Source: Lepus europaeus
Taxonomy: Eukaryota; Chordata; Mammalia; Lagomorpha; Leporidae
Direction: 5' to 3'
DNA length: 64,000 bases
NCBI RefSeq assembly: GCF_033115175.1
Contig: NC_084838.1
Location: 41,023,468-41,087,467, forward strand
Below the pieces are notes generated by a model. That model saw nothing but the letters and a program-made list of their open reading frames with translations, was not told the DNA's origin and did no database searches. Positions 53,501 through 63,572 of the stretch are shown here, one piece after another. How positions within the stretch are numbered: the first letter of the stretch is position 1; each line of letters begins with the position of its first letter. The position numbers were made by a program, and so were the translations under genes.

Positions 53501-56500
53501 CACAATGTGATAACCCAGACAGCTACTAAGCGATTAATGGGTGGGTGGTGTCAGAGGACAGCATGGATTTGCAAGACAAAGGAATGATTCATACGCCAGG
53601 TGGGGACAGGGTGAGATTTTAGCATGCTACTCAGAATGGCATGCAATGTAAAACTGATGAGTTAGTGTTTTCTGGAATTTTCCATTTAATATTTTTTGGC
53701 TGAAGCTGACTGACACCATAGTAAGTGAAAAGAAGGGACTATTACAGTAACACAGAGTACCTACCATGTCCTAAGTTTTTATATATTAATTATCTCATTT
53801 TGGCAAACTAGATATTAAAGATAGAGTAACAAGAGCTTGGGACAAGATGTACTATTGTTTTCATATAAGGAAGTAAACAACACAGGTTTAAATGGGTCTG
53901 AGTAAGCCACAGGCTCAACACTGGGGACATGGATTAGGTGGGGAGGGCAAGATGGGGGGTGTGAAATGTCACTGGGAGTGGTCAATGAGGCTGACTTTCT
54001 CTGAGGCTTAATTTAGATGTTAGGTATACTAAATAGACAAAGCAATATTAAAAAGCTTTATTTATTTATTTATTATTTTTTTTTTTTTGACGGGCAGAGT
54101 GGATAGTGACAGAGAGAGAGAGACAGAGAGAAAGGTCTTCCTTTTTGCTGTTGGTTTACTCTCCAATGGCCGCTGTGGCCGGCGCATCTCGCTGATCCGA
54201 AGCCAGGAGCCAGGTGCTTCTCCTGGTCTCCCATGCGGGTGCAGGGCCCAAGCACTTGGGCCATCCTCCACTGCCTTCCTGGGCCATAGCAGAGAGCTGG
54301 CCTGGAAGAGGGGCAACCGGGACAGAATCCGGCGCCCTGACCGGGACTAGAACCTGGTGTGCCGGTGCCGCAAGGCGGAGGATTAGCCTGTTAAGCCACG
54401 GTGCCGGCCAAAAAGCTTTATATTTTATATACTCCTTTTCAGACTTTTCTCCTATATTTTTAGGTAGCTGCAATTATATATAAAACTTTACATCTTTATC
54501 CCCTCATTAGTGTGTAATCAGAATTTCTCATATCACTATTACTTTTACTATTTCATAATCTTCTATCACATAATTTACTTAAATACTCCCCCACTTAGGT
54601 TTCTTTAAGTAGTTCCCCAGTTCCTCAATATTATAAGTGACAACATCTCTGTGCAAAAAGCTTTTAAAATTATTTCCCTGGAAAATGGTGCCAGCTGTGG
54701 ACTTAAATGTATGAACATTAGACTGGATCAATGCAGCCTAAGTGGTTCCAAAACTACCAGTTTTGTGTCCTAACTGGGACCACGAGTCTCTCAGTATCTC
54801 ACAACACTTGGCTATGAGGGTAAGTTAAGTTTTTAAAAAAAATTTTTATTTTTATAAAAGGTTTAGCTGTTTATGTGAAAGGCAGAGTAATACAGAGAAA
54901 GAGGAAAAGACGGAGAAGAAAGAGAGAACTTCCATCCACTGGTTCACTCCCCAAATGCTCTCAATGGCCAGGGCTGCGCCAGGCCGAAGCCAGGAGCCTG
55001 GAACTCTATCTGGGTCTGCCGTGTGGGTAGCAGCGGCCCCAGCACTCAGGCCATCTTTCACTGCTTTCCCAGGTGCATTAGCAGGGGACTAGCTGGGAAG
55101 TGAGGCAGATGGGACTCAAACCAGCACTCATATGGGATGCTGGCCCCTACAGGTTTTTAAGAATATGTGCCTCACCCGAGGTGACACAGGTAAATGATTT
55201 GTAGAGCTCGTATTCAAATCTAGGCAATATGACTCTAGAGCTCCATCTACTTTCCAATACTGTCTCAAACACATAAAGGTGCACCTCCATGTTTGGGTGA
55301 CTGTTATGTATTTACTACATTTCTGAACACCCAAGTCTCTAGTTCACATTTTATGGCTGAGAACACTGTAACTGGTTCTGAAAGGGTAGGAGGTTTGCAT
55401 AACACTAATAAGTTGTCACTGGAGTCAAACTAAGGGAAATCTGGGTAGCATTATTAGTCATTACATTACTTTCTACACATTTAGACACTGACGAAACACT
55501 GTTGAAAACTGTTCAAACTTCCAGGTAAAATGAGCTATAAATCTTGCCACAGACCATAAGAATGGCTAACTTAGAACAACTCCACATACTGAAAACGTGT
55601 AGCAGCAGGGACACCACCCCACTAGAAGGAGCGTAACTTGGTACAATCAATTTGGTTATTGTCTGGTAGAATCTACTAAAGCTGAACGTATGCAAAGCCC
55701 ATTGATCAGCAATTCTAAATTTATATCCAATGGAACTGAGTACATATCTACAGCAAAGCAAGCAAAGCAACGTTCTTAATATGATCCACTATTTATAACA
55801 GCCAAATATGGATAGCACTCATTGTCTATTAATAGCAGAATGATCAAATTATACCTTAATTCTGCTCCACTTCCGATCTTGCTCTCTGTTAATGTGCCTG
55901 GGAGGGCAGTGAAAGATGGCCCAAGTCCCTGGACCCCTGCACCCACATCCAAGACCTGGAGGAATCTCCTGGCTTCAGCCTGACCCAGTCTCAGTTGCTG
56001 AGGTCATTTGGGGAATGAACCAGTGGATGGAAGATTTCTCTGTCTAATTCTTTCAAATAAATAAATATATCTTAAAAAAAAAAAAAAAAAAAAAAGCTCA
56101 GGTACTTGACCTAGTTGCTGGTTACACTGCTATATTCACTTGATGTTTCACTGATCTGTACACTTTTGTATCATTGTACTTTAGTACAAAAATTCACCAA
56201 GCATTTTTAAAACTTTTTTATCTATGCTGCAATCAGGAAGTTGGCCGGTCACTGTATTAAGTGTGTTGTGGCAGGTGATGTTTACATCATGCCCCAAAAC
56301 CACACAGCTCATGTTCCTGCAATTACCTGAGTGGTTAATCCTTGGACAATTCAACTCCTGCCCATCATGTTTCTCTTGCTGTCTGACACAGTAAGACTCA
56401 GAGTAGGTGCTGAGTGAATGCTTACAGAGCTGCTTCCTCCCACTACCTCACAGGGCTCAAAGACAAGTAGACAACAAGTAGTTGAAACTACTTACTTTTT

Positions 56501-59500
56501 TCTTTCCAAGGCTGAACACTCCTCATCGCACTCCAGCCTTGATAAATAAATGAAAAAAGAAAAAAAGAAAGAAAGAAAGAAAAAAAACAGTCAGGGCACA
56601 GGCTTTGCAGCTCCTACACAGCAGGAAAGTTAAGACTCTTGCCAAGGGACTTCCCTTCGGGCCAGGAAGTGGCCTTTGTGGCCACCAGGGTTCAGGTTTT
56701 ATTAGCAACCCCTCAACCCAGGTTGGGAGAAGAGGCCCCTTTCAAGGACAGGCGGGCAGGTCTCTGGGTTAGAGGGGTCTAGGAGTCCTCCAGGTAGGCC
56801 TCAGGCTGTTCCCTGGATGCTCAGCCTGGAGAACACTCCAAGTGGCCCTCGGACAGCCACAGCTCCCTTTGAGGACACAGCCACTGTTCTGTTTCTCTGT
56901 TCTGCGGGGTGGGGTGGGCTAGACACACTGGCTACTCCACATGGCTGGAGTGAGGCCGGAAAAGTTTCCTCTGGCCTTAGCTATTAACTGAGCTAGAATC
57001 ACTGGGGTTGGAATAGGTATGATTTCTTAACATCAAATATCTGCTGTGTGTATGAGGCTCCAGTGTGGAGGATTAAGATCATTTCTGCCCTCTAGAAATT
57101 AAGTCTAATTGGAGAAGCAGGCATTTACACATATTTTTAAAATTACCTGGCTTGTTGAATTTCCTTCTTGGTAATAAGCTTGCTGATTTCTACTGAATCT
57201 CCAAGCTGCATGTCTGTTATTTTAGAGGCCATAGAAATAGCAGCTATTCTGAAATATTTAAGGAAAAAAAGTAAAGAATTACAAGACTCTCCCCATACTG
57301 ATGATACAGAAAACCTCTTTCAAAGCAAATCTACCATGTGACAATGGGTGCAGCTTTGGAGGCCCACCTATTAGGAACTCCTGCATGTTTCTGTGCTATG
57401 TCCTCAGTTACATTTTAAGCAGCTACACAGGAAGTGATCAGGTAACCAGCTCTCGGGCCAATACTCCACTCAGAAGCTTTCAACCTGGCTCAGCTGTGTC
57501 TGCACACACTTCAAGTCTGACAGTCAAGGCAGAGCTCCACGTCTCACCAGAGATGCCCGCACCATTCAGCCTCTGACCCGTTTGGTGCTGTAAGCAGATC
57601 CCTATATGCTCACACAGGTTTCCAGACTTTAGGAGGCTGCAAAGATACCTCACAGAACAATTGGAAACTCTCACACCCGGGAAGGAGTAGCACAGGCTGT
57701 ACCCGCAATCAGAAGGGGGATATTAAAGCAACTCATCCAACTTCAGGCTATATTCCTTTTTTATGTCATGGCGTCATAAGACCAAAAGGGGGAAGAATGG
57801 AGGGAGGGAGGGAGAGAGAGAGAGAGAAAGGAAGAGGAAAAAATAAAAAAGTTATCTTATAAATGAAAGTTACAGAAGAAAAAAATACACGAAGCAGTCT
57901 TTTTTTAAAGATTTATTTACTTTATTTGAAAGGCAGAATGACAGAGAGAGAAAGAAACAGACAGACACAGAGATCTTCCATCTGCTGGTTCACTCCCCAA
58001 ATGCCTACAACAGCAGCTCGTGCTGGGTCAGGCTGAACCTAGGAACCAAGAACTCTATCTGGATCTACCATGCAGGTGTCAATCACATAAGCCTCATCTG
58101 CTGCCCCCCAGAACACATTAGCAGGAAGGTGAATCAGAAGCAGAGTAGCTAGGATGTGAACCAGGACTCTGATGTAAGATGAGGGTGCCACAGCAACAGC
58201 TTTAACCCACTGTACCACGGTGTTCACCCCAGCACCGTCTGACCCAGAGAAACCAGATTTTAAAAAACCGAGGCTGACGTTGTGGTGCAGTGGGCAAAGC
58301 TGCTGTGTGCGAGGCTGGCATCCCACATCAGAATGCTGGTTCAAGTCCTGGCTACTCCACTTATGGCCATTTGGGGAGTGAACCAGTAGACAGAAGATCC
58401 TTCTCTCTCTGTCACTCTGCCTTTCAAATAAATCTTATACAAAAGAACAAACAAAAACATGAAACTAGATTAAAAAATCATTTAATAAACTTTTCAACCT
58501 TTAGAAGTCAAATATCCCACAATAAACACACCTTTTGCCTGGATCCATCAACTGTTGACATTTAAGTAGCACTGACCTTTGATAAGTACTGGATGCTTCA
58601 GAGCAAATCACCATCTCTTTTCTTCGACCACATTCACACTGTAGCTCCACCTGAAACAAAGTTAACACGGAGCGACTTTTAGCACACAAGAACCATGCCA
58701 ATAAGTAGGCTTCGCTTTTATATTTTTTATGCTAAAGAAAGCCCTTTAGTTTATTTTATAACTTCATGAGAAATACAAGGACTGATTTCAAGGCCTGTAT
58801 AGTTTTGTGAGTTTACTCACAAAACTTACTCACTTGCCATGGGTTTTGCTTTTAAAGCTTTCTCTCTAATCAAACCATGTAGCTGACAAGCTAGGAGGGA
58901 AGCTCTCTGTCCACAATGCCATTTTCTGCAATTACTGTTCTTAACCTGGGCTACAGGTGCAGGCTTAGAATGAAATCTTACCTTTGAACCATAGAGGTGA
59001 GCAAGCCAACTCCACTTTATTGTTTTTACCTGTCAGGGTAGGGGCCTCCTTGATCCCTCAGTCCAGGCTGTCTCCCACTGATGTGTTCTCACGGCACTTT
59101 CTACACACAGTTCTAACTAATTATCTGAGTAATCACTTGCTGAGTATTTATCCCACCAAACTGTAAGGGACCACATATCTTTTCATTCATTCCTTTAGCT
59201 TCAGCATCTTGCACCATATAGATATTTAGAGTGAATGGAATATATGGAGTGGACAATCGAGATTCTTTGAGCATCTGATTAAAGGGAGACAGAGACTGTG
59301 GTCAGGTGATGAGCCAGAAAGACAAAGAAATCTCATGACTGGGGCAGGCATTTAGCTTAGTAGTTGAGACATCTGCTTCCCACACTGGAGTACCTGGGTT
59401 TGGTTTCTGGCTCTGACTTCTGATTCTAGATTCTTGCTAATGTAGGCCCTGGGGGACAATGCTGATGGCTCCAGTAATTGATTTCCTGCCACCTGTGTGG

Positions 59501-62500
59501 AGAACTGGATTGAGTTCCTGGCTCTTGGATTTAGCACAGCTCAGTCCTCGTTACTGCAGGCGTTTGGGGAGTGAAGCAGCAAATGGGAATTCTTTTTCTC
59601 TCTTAAATAAATAAGCAAACATTTTAAAGGGGACAGGCATTTTACCTAGTGTTCAGGAGGCCTATATCCTACATCAGAGTGTCTGGATTTTGTCTCAGCT
59701 CTGGCTCCTGTTTTTCACCTTCCTACTACTGCAGATCCTGGGAGGCAGTGGTGATGGCTCAAGTGACTGGGTTCCTGCCACCTACGTGGGAGACCTGGAA
59801 TGACTTCCCGGCTTTGGCCTAGCCCCGGCTGGGAAGTGAATCAGCAGATGGGAGAATTTTATCTCTCTTAAATAATGAAGAAGAAAAATGAGGAGGAGGA
59901 AGAGGGGGATAAAGAAGAAGAAGAAAATAAATCTATATGACTAATGTCACTTTTTCTTGCTTACTTAACTTGCAGTTCTTTGCAACTAGTAACTCCTAAT
60001 TAAGAATGCAGACAGTTCCAAACTTACTAGTAGCCCCAGAACCACAGACTAAGCCTCATTTGGATCCAGGAATACCCACCTTGGCTTTACAAGCAGTCAC
60101 AGGGCAGGGTGAGCTGGGGTGGCAGGGTGCCATGCATGGGTGGCCACAGTCAGCTCTGGGGTTGGTACAAGGCTGCTTGCAGGCCTCATCCACAAGACAC
60201 TCTCCTTTGTGACAGAGTCTCTGACACTTGTGCATCCCACATGGCAGCGTGGCACTGCAGGGTAATCCGCAAGAGATATCAGCCAGATGACAGGGGATGT
60301 TGCTGCGTAACTAGGAGAGACAGAAGCAGCCAGATTCTCATCTCTGTGTGAGACTTGGGGGTGTTTTAACTTCACCTTAAAGCATTTGTAAACTGTAACT
60401 CTGCTTTATTTATTTGCTTATTTAATATTTGAAAAAAAAAACACAAGAAAAATATTATGATAAATTGCCAGCATGAGATGATCTCTTCCCTCCTTTTCAA
60501 ACTGTTAAGACACTGACTTGACAGATCAGCCCTACATCCTGGGAGCAGGTAGGCAACCTGATCCAGGGTTCTGGGACTGATGGTAGGATTCTTTTATCTA
60601 ACTAAATATTCAGTTCTCATATCTCTCAGTTTATGGTCTCCATAGTTTCAGGCAGACCTGTCATTTAAAAAATTAAGAGGTGGGGAAGGCATTGGGAATA
60701 GTGAGTGAGGTAGCAGTTAGGACACCATGTCCCACACTGGAGGGTCTGGATTTAGCTCCTTCCTGCTAAAGCACAGCCTGAGAGGCAGTCATGATGAATC
60801 AGGTAGGTGTTCCTGCCACCGACACCTGAGGCCTGGATTGAGTTCTTGGCTCCTGACTTTAGCCTCCTGGCCACCGTGCGCATCTGAGGACTAAACAAGC
60901 AGAAGGGTAGTCTCTCCACTTTTCAAACAAATGATCTGCTTTTGGGCTTCCCTAATGCAGGATACAAGTGTTAGAATTTTACTCCGTGGAACCAAAGGTT
61001 ACTCATTATATTCACTCAAATCCTTTCAAGAATCCTCAAAATGAAGAATGCACTTCTACTCCAGTGACATGTAACTTCCACCCTTGAAGAGACCCCTGAA
61101 AACCAGGACATAGGTGTTGTCAATTGCCTTGGTAGAGCACAGTTCCCAAGCTCAAACCCGCCCTTCTGATATCACCAGGGCACTGGGGTAATTTCTGCAC
61201 ACTCAGCCCTCTGCTCTGTCATCCCCTCCGCACATCACTTACCCATGTGCTCACTCTGCTTTGGGATGTTACTTCCTTCAGTAAGCCTTCCCTGGGTGGG
61301 AAGCCCTCCTATGCCCTCAGTACTCCGTATTTCCATTACTGCCGGTTGTATGTCTGCTTCCCAGCCCAGAGCAAAGGCTCTCAAAGGCCATCATGTCAAT
61401 TCTGTCCACTTTTGAATCAACCAAACTTAGCCCGTTACCCAGCACACGATAGGCTTCCAACTAATATTTGCTGAATGAAGTATGAACAAGGTATTAACAA
61501 AAACATGATTCATAGATGTCTTAGAATAAACTTACAGAGAAAGAATAAATGCCAAGGACTGCAACTTGAGAACCACCCACAGGAAGTGGAGAAAAATATG
61601 CCCATCAAGATAAGAAAATGATACTGACAGCATGTTGTTATAGATGTCAAGAGAGTTTCAAGAACTGTTGGCCAACATATTATGAAAAAAAAAAAAAAGA
61701 GCAGGTAACAAAATAATATAATCTTAATTACAGTAGGGAAAGGATGTATCACACATGCCTGGTGGATGACACAGCAAAACGTTAAAATAGTTCTTTCTTG
61801 GTAGCAGAACTACAATGAATAAACATCTTTAAAATAAAAAAAAAAGTTTTATTTTGTTTCATTTTTAAAATATTTGTTTATTTGAAAGGCAGAGTAATAC
61901 AAAGAGAAAGGGAGAGACACAGAGAGAGGTGGTCCGAATGGCCACAACAGCCGAAGCCAAGAGCCTGAAACTCCACCGTGGTCTTCATTATTTTCAGTGT
62001 TTTAAAGGGTCTATAGATGACAATGCCAAATATGGCTTAGAAGTTAAGAATAGAAGTCCTTAGGCTGGCGCCGTGGCTTAACAGGTTAATCCTCTGCCTA
62101 GCGGCACCGGCACACCAGGTTCTAGTCCCAGTTGGGGCGCTGGATTCTGTCCCGGTTGCCCCTCTTCCAGGCCAGCTCTCTGTTATGGCCCGGGAAGGCA
62201 GTGGAGGATGGCCCAAGTGCTTGGGCCCTGCACCTGCATGGGAGACCAGGAGAAGCACCTGGCTCCTGGCTTCAGATCAGCGTGATGCACTGCCCGCAGC
62301 GGCCATTGGAAGGTGAATCAACAAAAAGGAAGACCTTTCTCTCTGTCTCTCTCACTATCCACTCTGCCTGTCAAAAAAAAAAAAAAAAAAAAGAAAAAAA
62401 GAATAGAAGTCTATTAGAATAGAAGTGGTTTAGCTACTACTTGGGACACCAGCAACCCATATGGGCAGTCCTGGCTGCTCCACTTCTGATCCAGCTCCAG

Positions 62501-63480
62501 ATCCCTGCTAATGCACCTGGGAAGGTAGCAAAAGATGACCCAAGTGCTTTGGCCCTTGCCACCCATGTGGGAGACTCAGATGAAGCTCTAGGCTCCTAGC
62601 TTTGGCCTGGCCCAGCCCTGGCTACTGTGGCCATTTTGGGGAGTGAATGAGGGGACTGAAGACCTCTTTCTCTTTGTGTCCCTCTCTTTCAAATAAATAC
62701 ATAAATCCCAATAATTAAATAAAGTCCTTGAGGACACTGGCAATCTGGAGTTCTGAGACTAGCAGAAGGCACTTTGATTCAGAAGTTATGATGGGAAGCT
62801 ACATAGGGTTTGGAACAAAGAACAGGGGTGGCAAGTGGACAACCCACCTCTATGCCTAGGATGCTTTCCCTGACACAGTTTTGCCAGGCCAGCAACCTCT
62901 CCCTAGGCTGGTTAACCTAGAATTTATCTTCAAGTGCAGCACAGGCCCTCAAGGCTAACTGGCTGATTCTGTCTGGTTGTAATTAGATCAACAGAGTCCA
63001 AATGCCACATACTCTATGATTCCAGTTTTGTGACATTCTAAAAATTTACAGTATTGAGACAGGCAACAAACAAACCACTGGTTGTCAGGTCATGGACAGC
63101 TAGGACAGAGACTATTGGAGGGCATGAAGGAATATTTGGGGGTGAATGAACTGTTCTACATCTTGATTGTGATGGTGGTGACATGATCATATGAATGCTT
63201 TTGTTAAAACTCACAGATCTATACAGTAAAAAGAGTAACATTTTTACATGCAAATTATACCTTTAAAATGAAAAAGAGAAGTAGCAGCAGAAAGCTTCTG
63301 CTTAGAATATATTTACAGTGGGAAATGCTGAGACTAACAACTCTGAAGCAATCAAATAGTTAATCTCGGGCTGGAACAACGAACACATGAGAAAACCTAC
63401 CTCATGCTTGCCCATGCACCACTTCTGAGTTAGAAAAGTACAAGGGGGACACTTCTCCTCACTGTGACAAGAATGATACA
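47430..63480 (-). CDS. NFX1: NFX1, C-terminal 338 residues in ten exons (partial, 5' part off window)
   Basis: Exons in transcript order are 63480-63401, 60310-60080, 58650-58577, 57248-57147, 56537-56496, 52441-52343, 51578-51512, 50358-50213, 49606-49502 and 47502-47430, with TGA at 47432-47430. They join in phase with GT-AG introns to 1019 nt. NFX1 is a nuclear zinc-finger protein known to bind X-box promoter elements and, in human, to occur as C-terminal splice variants. Visible here are the last NFX1-type cysteine-rich fingers (first three exons), a charged linker, the R3H domain (exon 50358-50213) and the C-terminus ending DYFDVQD. The human protein has 1120 residues as recalled, so about 30% is inside. 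The PAM2 motif, the RING-like finger and most fingers lie right of the window. Confidence 0.95.
47663..47790 (+). repeat. L1 3' UTR fragment
   Basis: GGTCTTCAAAACATTCATAG, CACATGGATTTCAAAACATT and CCACAACATTTTTGAAG match the 3' UTR of lagomorph L1. Confidence 0.75.
47801..48095 (+). mobile_element. CSINE, older variant
   Basis: GGGCAGGCATTTGGCACAG head, GTTCCTGGCTTTAGCCTGG, and CAAATAAACAAAAC tail, in the last NFX1 intron. Confidence 0.8.
48259..48623 (-). mobile_element. CSINE, young subfamily with 15-bp duplication
   Basis: Poly(T), GACAGGCAGAGTGGACAGTG, to GAGCCACGGCGCCGGCC. CAGCCTCATGTTTCT flanks it at 48244-48258 and 48624-48638. It is in the sense orientation of NFX1. Confidence 0.94.
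48640..49500. other. NFX1 intron, nothing recognised
   Basis: Unique sequence between the last two NFX1 exons, without recognised repeat or further exon. Confidence 0.5.
49502..49606 (-). CDS. NFX1: NFX1 exon, proline-rich C-terminal segment
   Basis: The acceptor CTCTGTCAG precedes 49606 and the donor GACCG|GTAAGG follows 49502. It is 105 nt and frame-neutral. It encodes [17 protein letters not shown] and the proline run [14 protein letters not shown]. Confidence 0.94.
50213..50358 (-). CDS. NFX1: NFX1 exon, R3H nucleic-acid-binding domain
   Basis: The acceptor TCACTACAG precedes 50358 and the donor GTCAG|GTGAGC follows 50213. It encodes [20 protein letters not shown] and [13 protein letters not shown]. 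The defining Arg-x3-His of R3H is visible in RRIIH. R3H domains bind single-stranded nucleic acids. Confidence 0.95.
50360..51510. other. NFX1 intron, nothing recognised
   Basis: Unique sequence including a purine-rich stretch at 50815-50890 (GGAAGGAGGAACC, GAAGGGAGGAAGGGAAGGG). No recognised repeat. Confidence 0.5.
51512..51578 (-). CDS. NFX1: NFX1 exon with a weak splice donor
   Basis: The acceptor CGTTTCAG precedes 51578 and the donor AATAAG|GTTGAA follows 51512. It encodes [20 protein letters not shown] followed by NK. The donor deviates from consensus at +3 to +6. The boundary is supported because the next exon continues NK directly with GKNSKRSH, as in human. Confidence 0.88.
51852..52207 (-). 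mobile_element. CSINE, young subfamily with 15-bp duplication
   Basis: Poly(T), GACAGGCAGAGTGGACAGTG, to CCACGGCGCCGGCCC. AGGAAGGTTTTTATT flanks it at 51837-51851 and 52208-52222. It ends 135 bp before the NFX1 exon at 52343. Confidence 0.94.
52343..52441 (-). CDS. NFX1: NFX1 exon, acidic linker
   Basis: The acceptor ACTTTCAG precedes 52441 and the donor GCCAG|GTATGT follows 52343. It is 99 nt and frame-neutral. It encodes [20 protein letters not shown] and a further serine-rich acidic stretch. Confidence 0.93.
52597..52870 (+). mobile_element. CSINE, antisense in NFX1 intron
   Basis: GGAGCTGCTGTGGTGGTGCAG head to CAAATAAATAAATCTC tail. Confidence 0.83.
52875..52930 (+). repeat. L1 3' UTR fragment split by a CSINE
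   Basis: CGTTTGTGGAAAATAGAATG and GCATTTTCCATAAACTTTTT, continuing at 53234-53265 (CATAAACTTTTTGAAGAC). Confidence 0.75.
52931..53233 (-). mobile_element. CSINE inserted in an L1 3' UTR
   Basis: CAAGATTTTATTTGAGAGG to CACCACAGTGCTGGCCCC. CATAAACTTTTT flanks it at 52919-52930 and 53234-53245. Confidence 0.9.
53300..54049. other. NFX1 intron, nothing recognised
   Basis: AT-rich unique sequence; no exon or repeat recognised. Confidence 0.5.
54062..54409 (-). mobile_element. CSINE, young subfamily with 12-bp duplication
   Basis: Poly(T), GACGGGCAGAGTGGATAGTG, to GCCACGGTGCCGGCC. AAAAAGCTTTAT flanks it at 54050-54061 and 54410-54421. Confidence 0.93.
54425..54830. other. NFX1 intron, nothing recognised
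   Basis: AT-rich unique sequence. Confidence 0.5.
54835..55147 (-). mobile_element. CSINE
   Basis: TTTATGTGAAAGGCAGAGTA to CATATGGGATGCTGGCCCC. Confidence 0.85.
55155..55265 (-). repeat. MIR relic
   Basis: GAGGTGACACAGGTAAATGA, then GCTCGTATTCAAATCTAGGC. Confidence 0.6.
55600..55858 (+). repeat. L1M relic
   Basis: AACTTGGTACAATCAATTTG, ATCTACTAAAGCTGAACGTA and ACTATTTATAACAGCCAAAT follow the L1 3' order; it is interrupted by a CSINE and resumes at 56096. Confidence 0.8.
55861..56095 (+). mobile_element. CSINE, 5'-truncated, inside L1M
   Basis: CTGCTCCACTTCCGATCTTG to CAAATAAATAAATATATC and poly(A). Confidence 0.85.
56096..56215 (+). repeat. L1M 3' end
   Basis: TCACTTGATGTTTCACTGAT and CTGTACACTTTTGTATCATT. 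Confidence 0.65.
56496..56537 (-). CDS. NFX1: NFX1 microexon of 42 nt
   Basis: The acceptor TTTATCAAG precedes 56537 and the donor AAAAA|GTAAGT follows 56496. It encodes [13 protein letters not shown]. The short length and equal entry and exit phase make it frame-neutral if skipped. Confidence 0.9.
56540..57140. other. NFX1 intron, nothing recognised
   Basis: A (GAAA)n stretch at 56560-56585, then unique sequence. Confidence 0.5.
57147..57248 (-). CDS. NFX1: NFX1 exon, linker between fingers and R3H
   Basis: The acceptor ATATTTCAG precedes 57248 and the donor GCCAG|GTAATT follows 57147. It is 102 nt, entering and leaving with two bases of a codon. It encodes [20 protein letters not shown] followed by ISKLITKKE. 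No known domain. Confidence 0.94.
57899..58231 (-). mobile_element. CSINE, left arm of an inverted pair in NFX1 intron
   Basis: AAGATTTATTTACTTTATTT to GTACCACGGTGTTCACCCC. Confidence 0.85.
58270..58442 (+). mobile_element. CSINE with internal deletion, right arm
   Basis: GAGGCTGACGTTGTGGTGCAG head, GGTTCAAGTCCTGGCTACTC, then directly the GGGGAGTGAACCAGTAG part and tail. Confidence 0.83.
58577..58650 (-). CDS. NFX1: NFX1 exon, end of the cysteine-rich region
   Basis: The acceptor TTGTTTCAG precedes 58650 and the donor CAAAG|GTCAGT follows 58577. It encodes [20 protein letters not shown] and SSTYQR, the last cysteines of the finger region. Confidence 0.94.
59030..59250 (+). repeat. L2 3'-end relic
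   Basis: GGCACTTTCTACACACAGTT, CCACCAAACTGTAAGGGACC and AGCTTCAGCATCTTGCACCA. Confidence 0.55.
59341..59628 (+). mobile_element. CSINE, older variant
   Basis: GGGGCAGGCATTTAGCTTAG head, GGAGAACTGGATTGAGTTCC, and CTTAAATAAATAAGCAAAC tail. Confidence 0.8.
59630..59940 (+). mobile_element. CSINE, older variant, tandem with the previous one
   Basis: GGACAGGCATTTTACCTAGT head and CCTACGTGGGAGACCTGGAA; the tail has become a GAA/GGA-rich run at 59877-59930. Confidence 0.78.
60080..60310 (-). CDS. NFX1: NFX1 exon, NFX1-type zinc fingers
   Basis: The acceptor TCTCCTAG precedes 60310 and the donor GCCAAG|GTGGGT follows 60080. The exon is 231 nt, 77 codons, phase 0 to 0. It encodes a dense Cys/His pattern ([16 protein letters not shown], then [21 protein letters not shown]). 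This is one complete NFX1-type finger and part of a second. Confidence 0.95.
60683..60940 (+). mobile_element. CSINE, older variant
   Basis: GGGGAAGGCATTGGGAATAG head, GAGGCCTGGATTGAGTTCTT, and CACTTTTCAAACAAATG tail. Confidence 0.72.
61200..61485 (+). repeat. L2 3'-end relic
   Basis: TTCAGTAAGCCTTCCCTGGG, CACTTTTGAATCAACCAAAC, ACCCAGCACACGATAGGC and CTAATATTTGCTGAATGAAG are the L2 terminus. Confidence 0.75.
61490..61860. other. NFX1 intron, nothing recognised
   Basis: AT-rich unique sequence with a short A run near 61690. Confidence 0.45.
61866..61986 (-). mobile_element. CSINE fragment
   Basis: TATTTGTTTATTTGAAAGGC to CTGAAACTCCACCGTGGTC; the head half is missing. Confidence 0.75.
62059..62398 (+). 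mobile_element. CSINE, young subfamily with 13-bp duplication
   Basis: GGCTGGCGCCGTGGCTTAAC head to CTGCCTGTCAAAAAA tail. AAGAATAGAAGTC flanks it at 62046-62058 and 62399-62411. It is antisense to NFX1. Confidence 0.92.
62423..62715 (+). mobile_element. CSINE, head-eroded
   Basis: GTGGTTTAGCTACTACTTGG, GGGCAGTCCTGGCTGCTCC, to CAAATAAATACATAAATC. Confidence 0.83.
62995..63272 (+). repeat. L1M 3' UTR relic
   Basis: AAATGCCACATACTCTATGA, CCACTGGTTGTCAGGTCATG, TTGATTGTGATGGTGGTGAC and AAATTATACCTTTAAAATG are in L1M order. Confidence 0.85.
63401..63480 (-). CDS. NFX1: NFX1 exon, cysteine-rich zinc-finger segment
   Basis: Read on the - strand, the acceptor CTTTTTGCAG precedes 63480 and the donor CATGAG|GTAGGT follows 63401. 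It encodes [13 protein letters not shown] and [10 protein letters not shown], part of an NFX1-type finger. It enters with two bases of a codon and leaves in phase 0. Confidence 0.93.
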
Positions 63481-63572
63481 CTGCAAAAAGAGAAAGGGAA
63501 TAGTGAAATAATTTCTAAAGAAAGCCACATAAACCAAATAAAATCCATGTTATAAACAGCATGTGATGTGGA

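Noticed and set aside
56676-56695. Another CTCF-like motif (TGGCCACCAGGGTTC)
   Set aside because: It lacks the GGC after the G run, so the core match is too weak to list.
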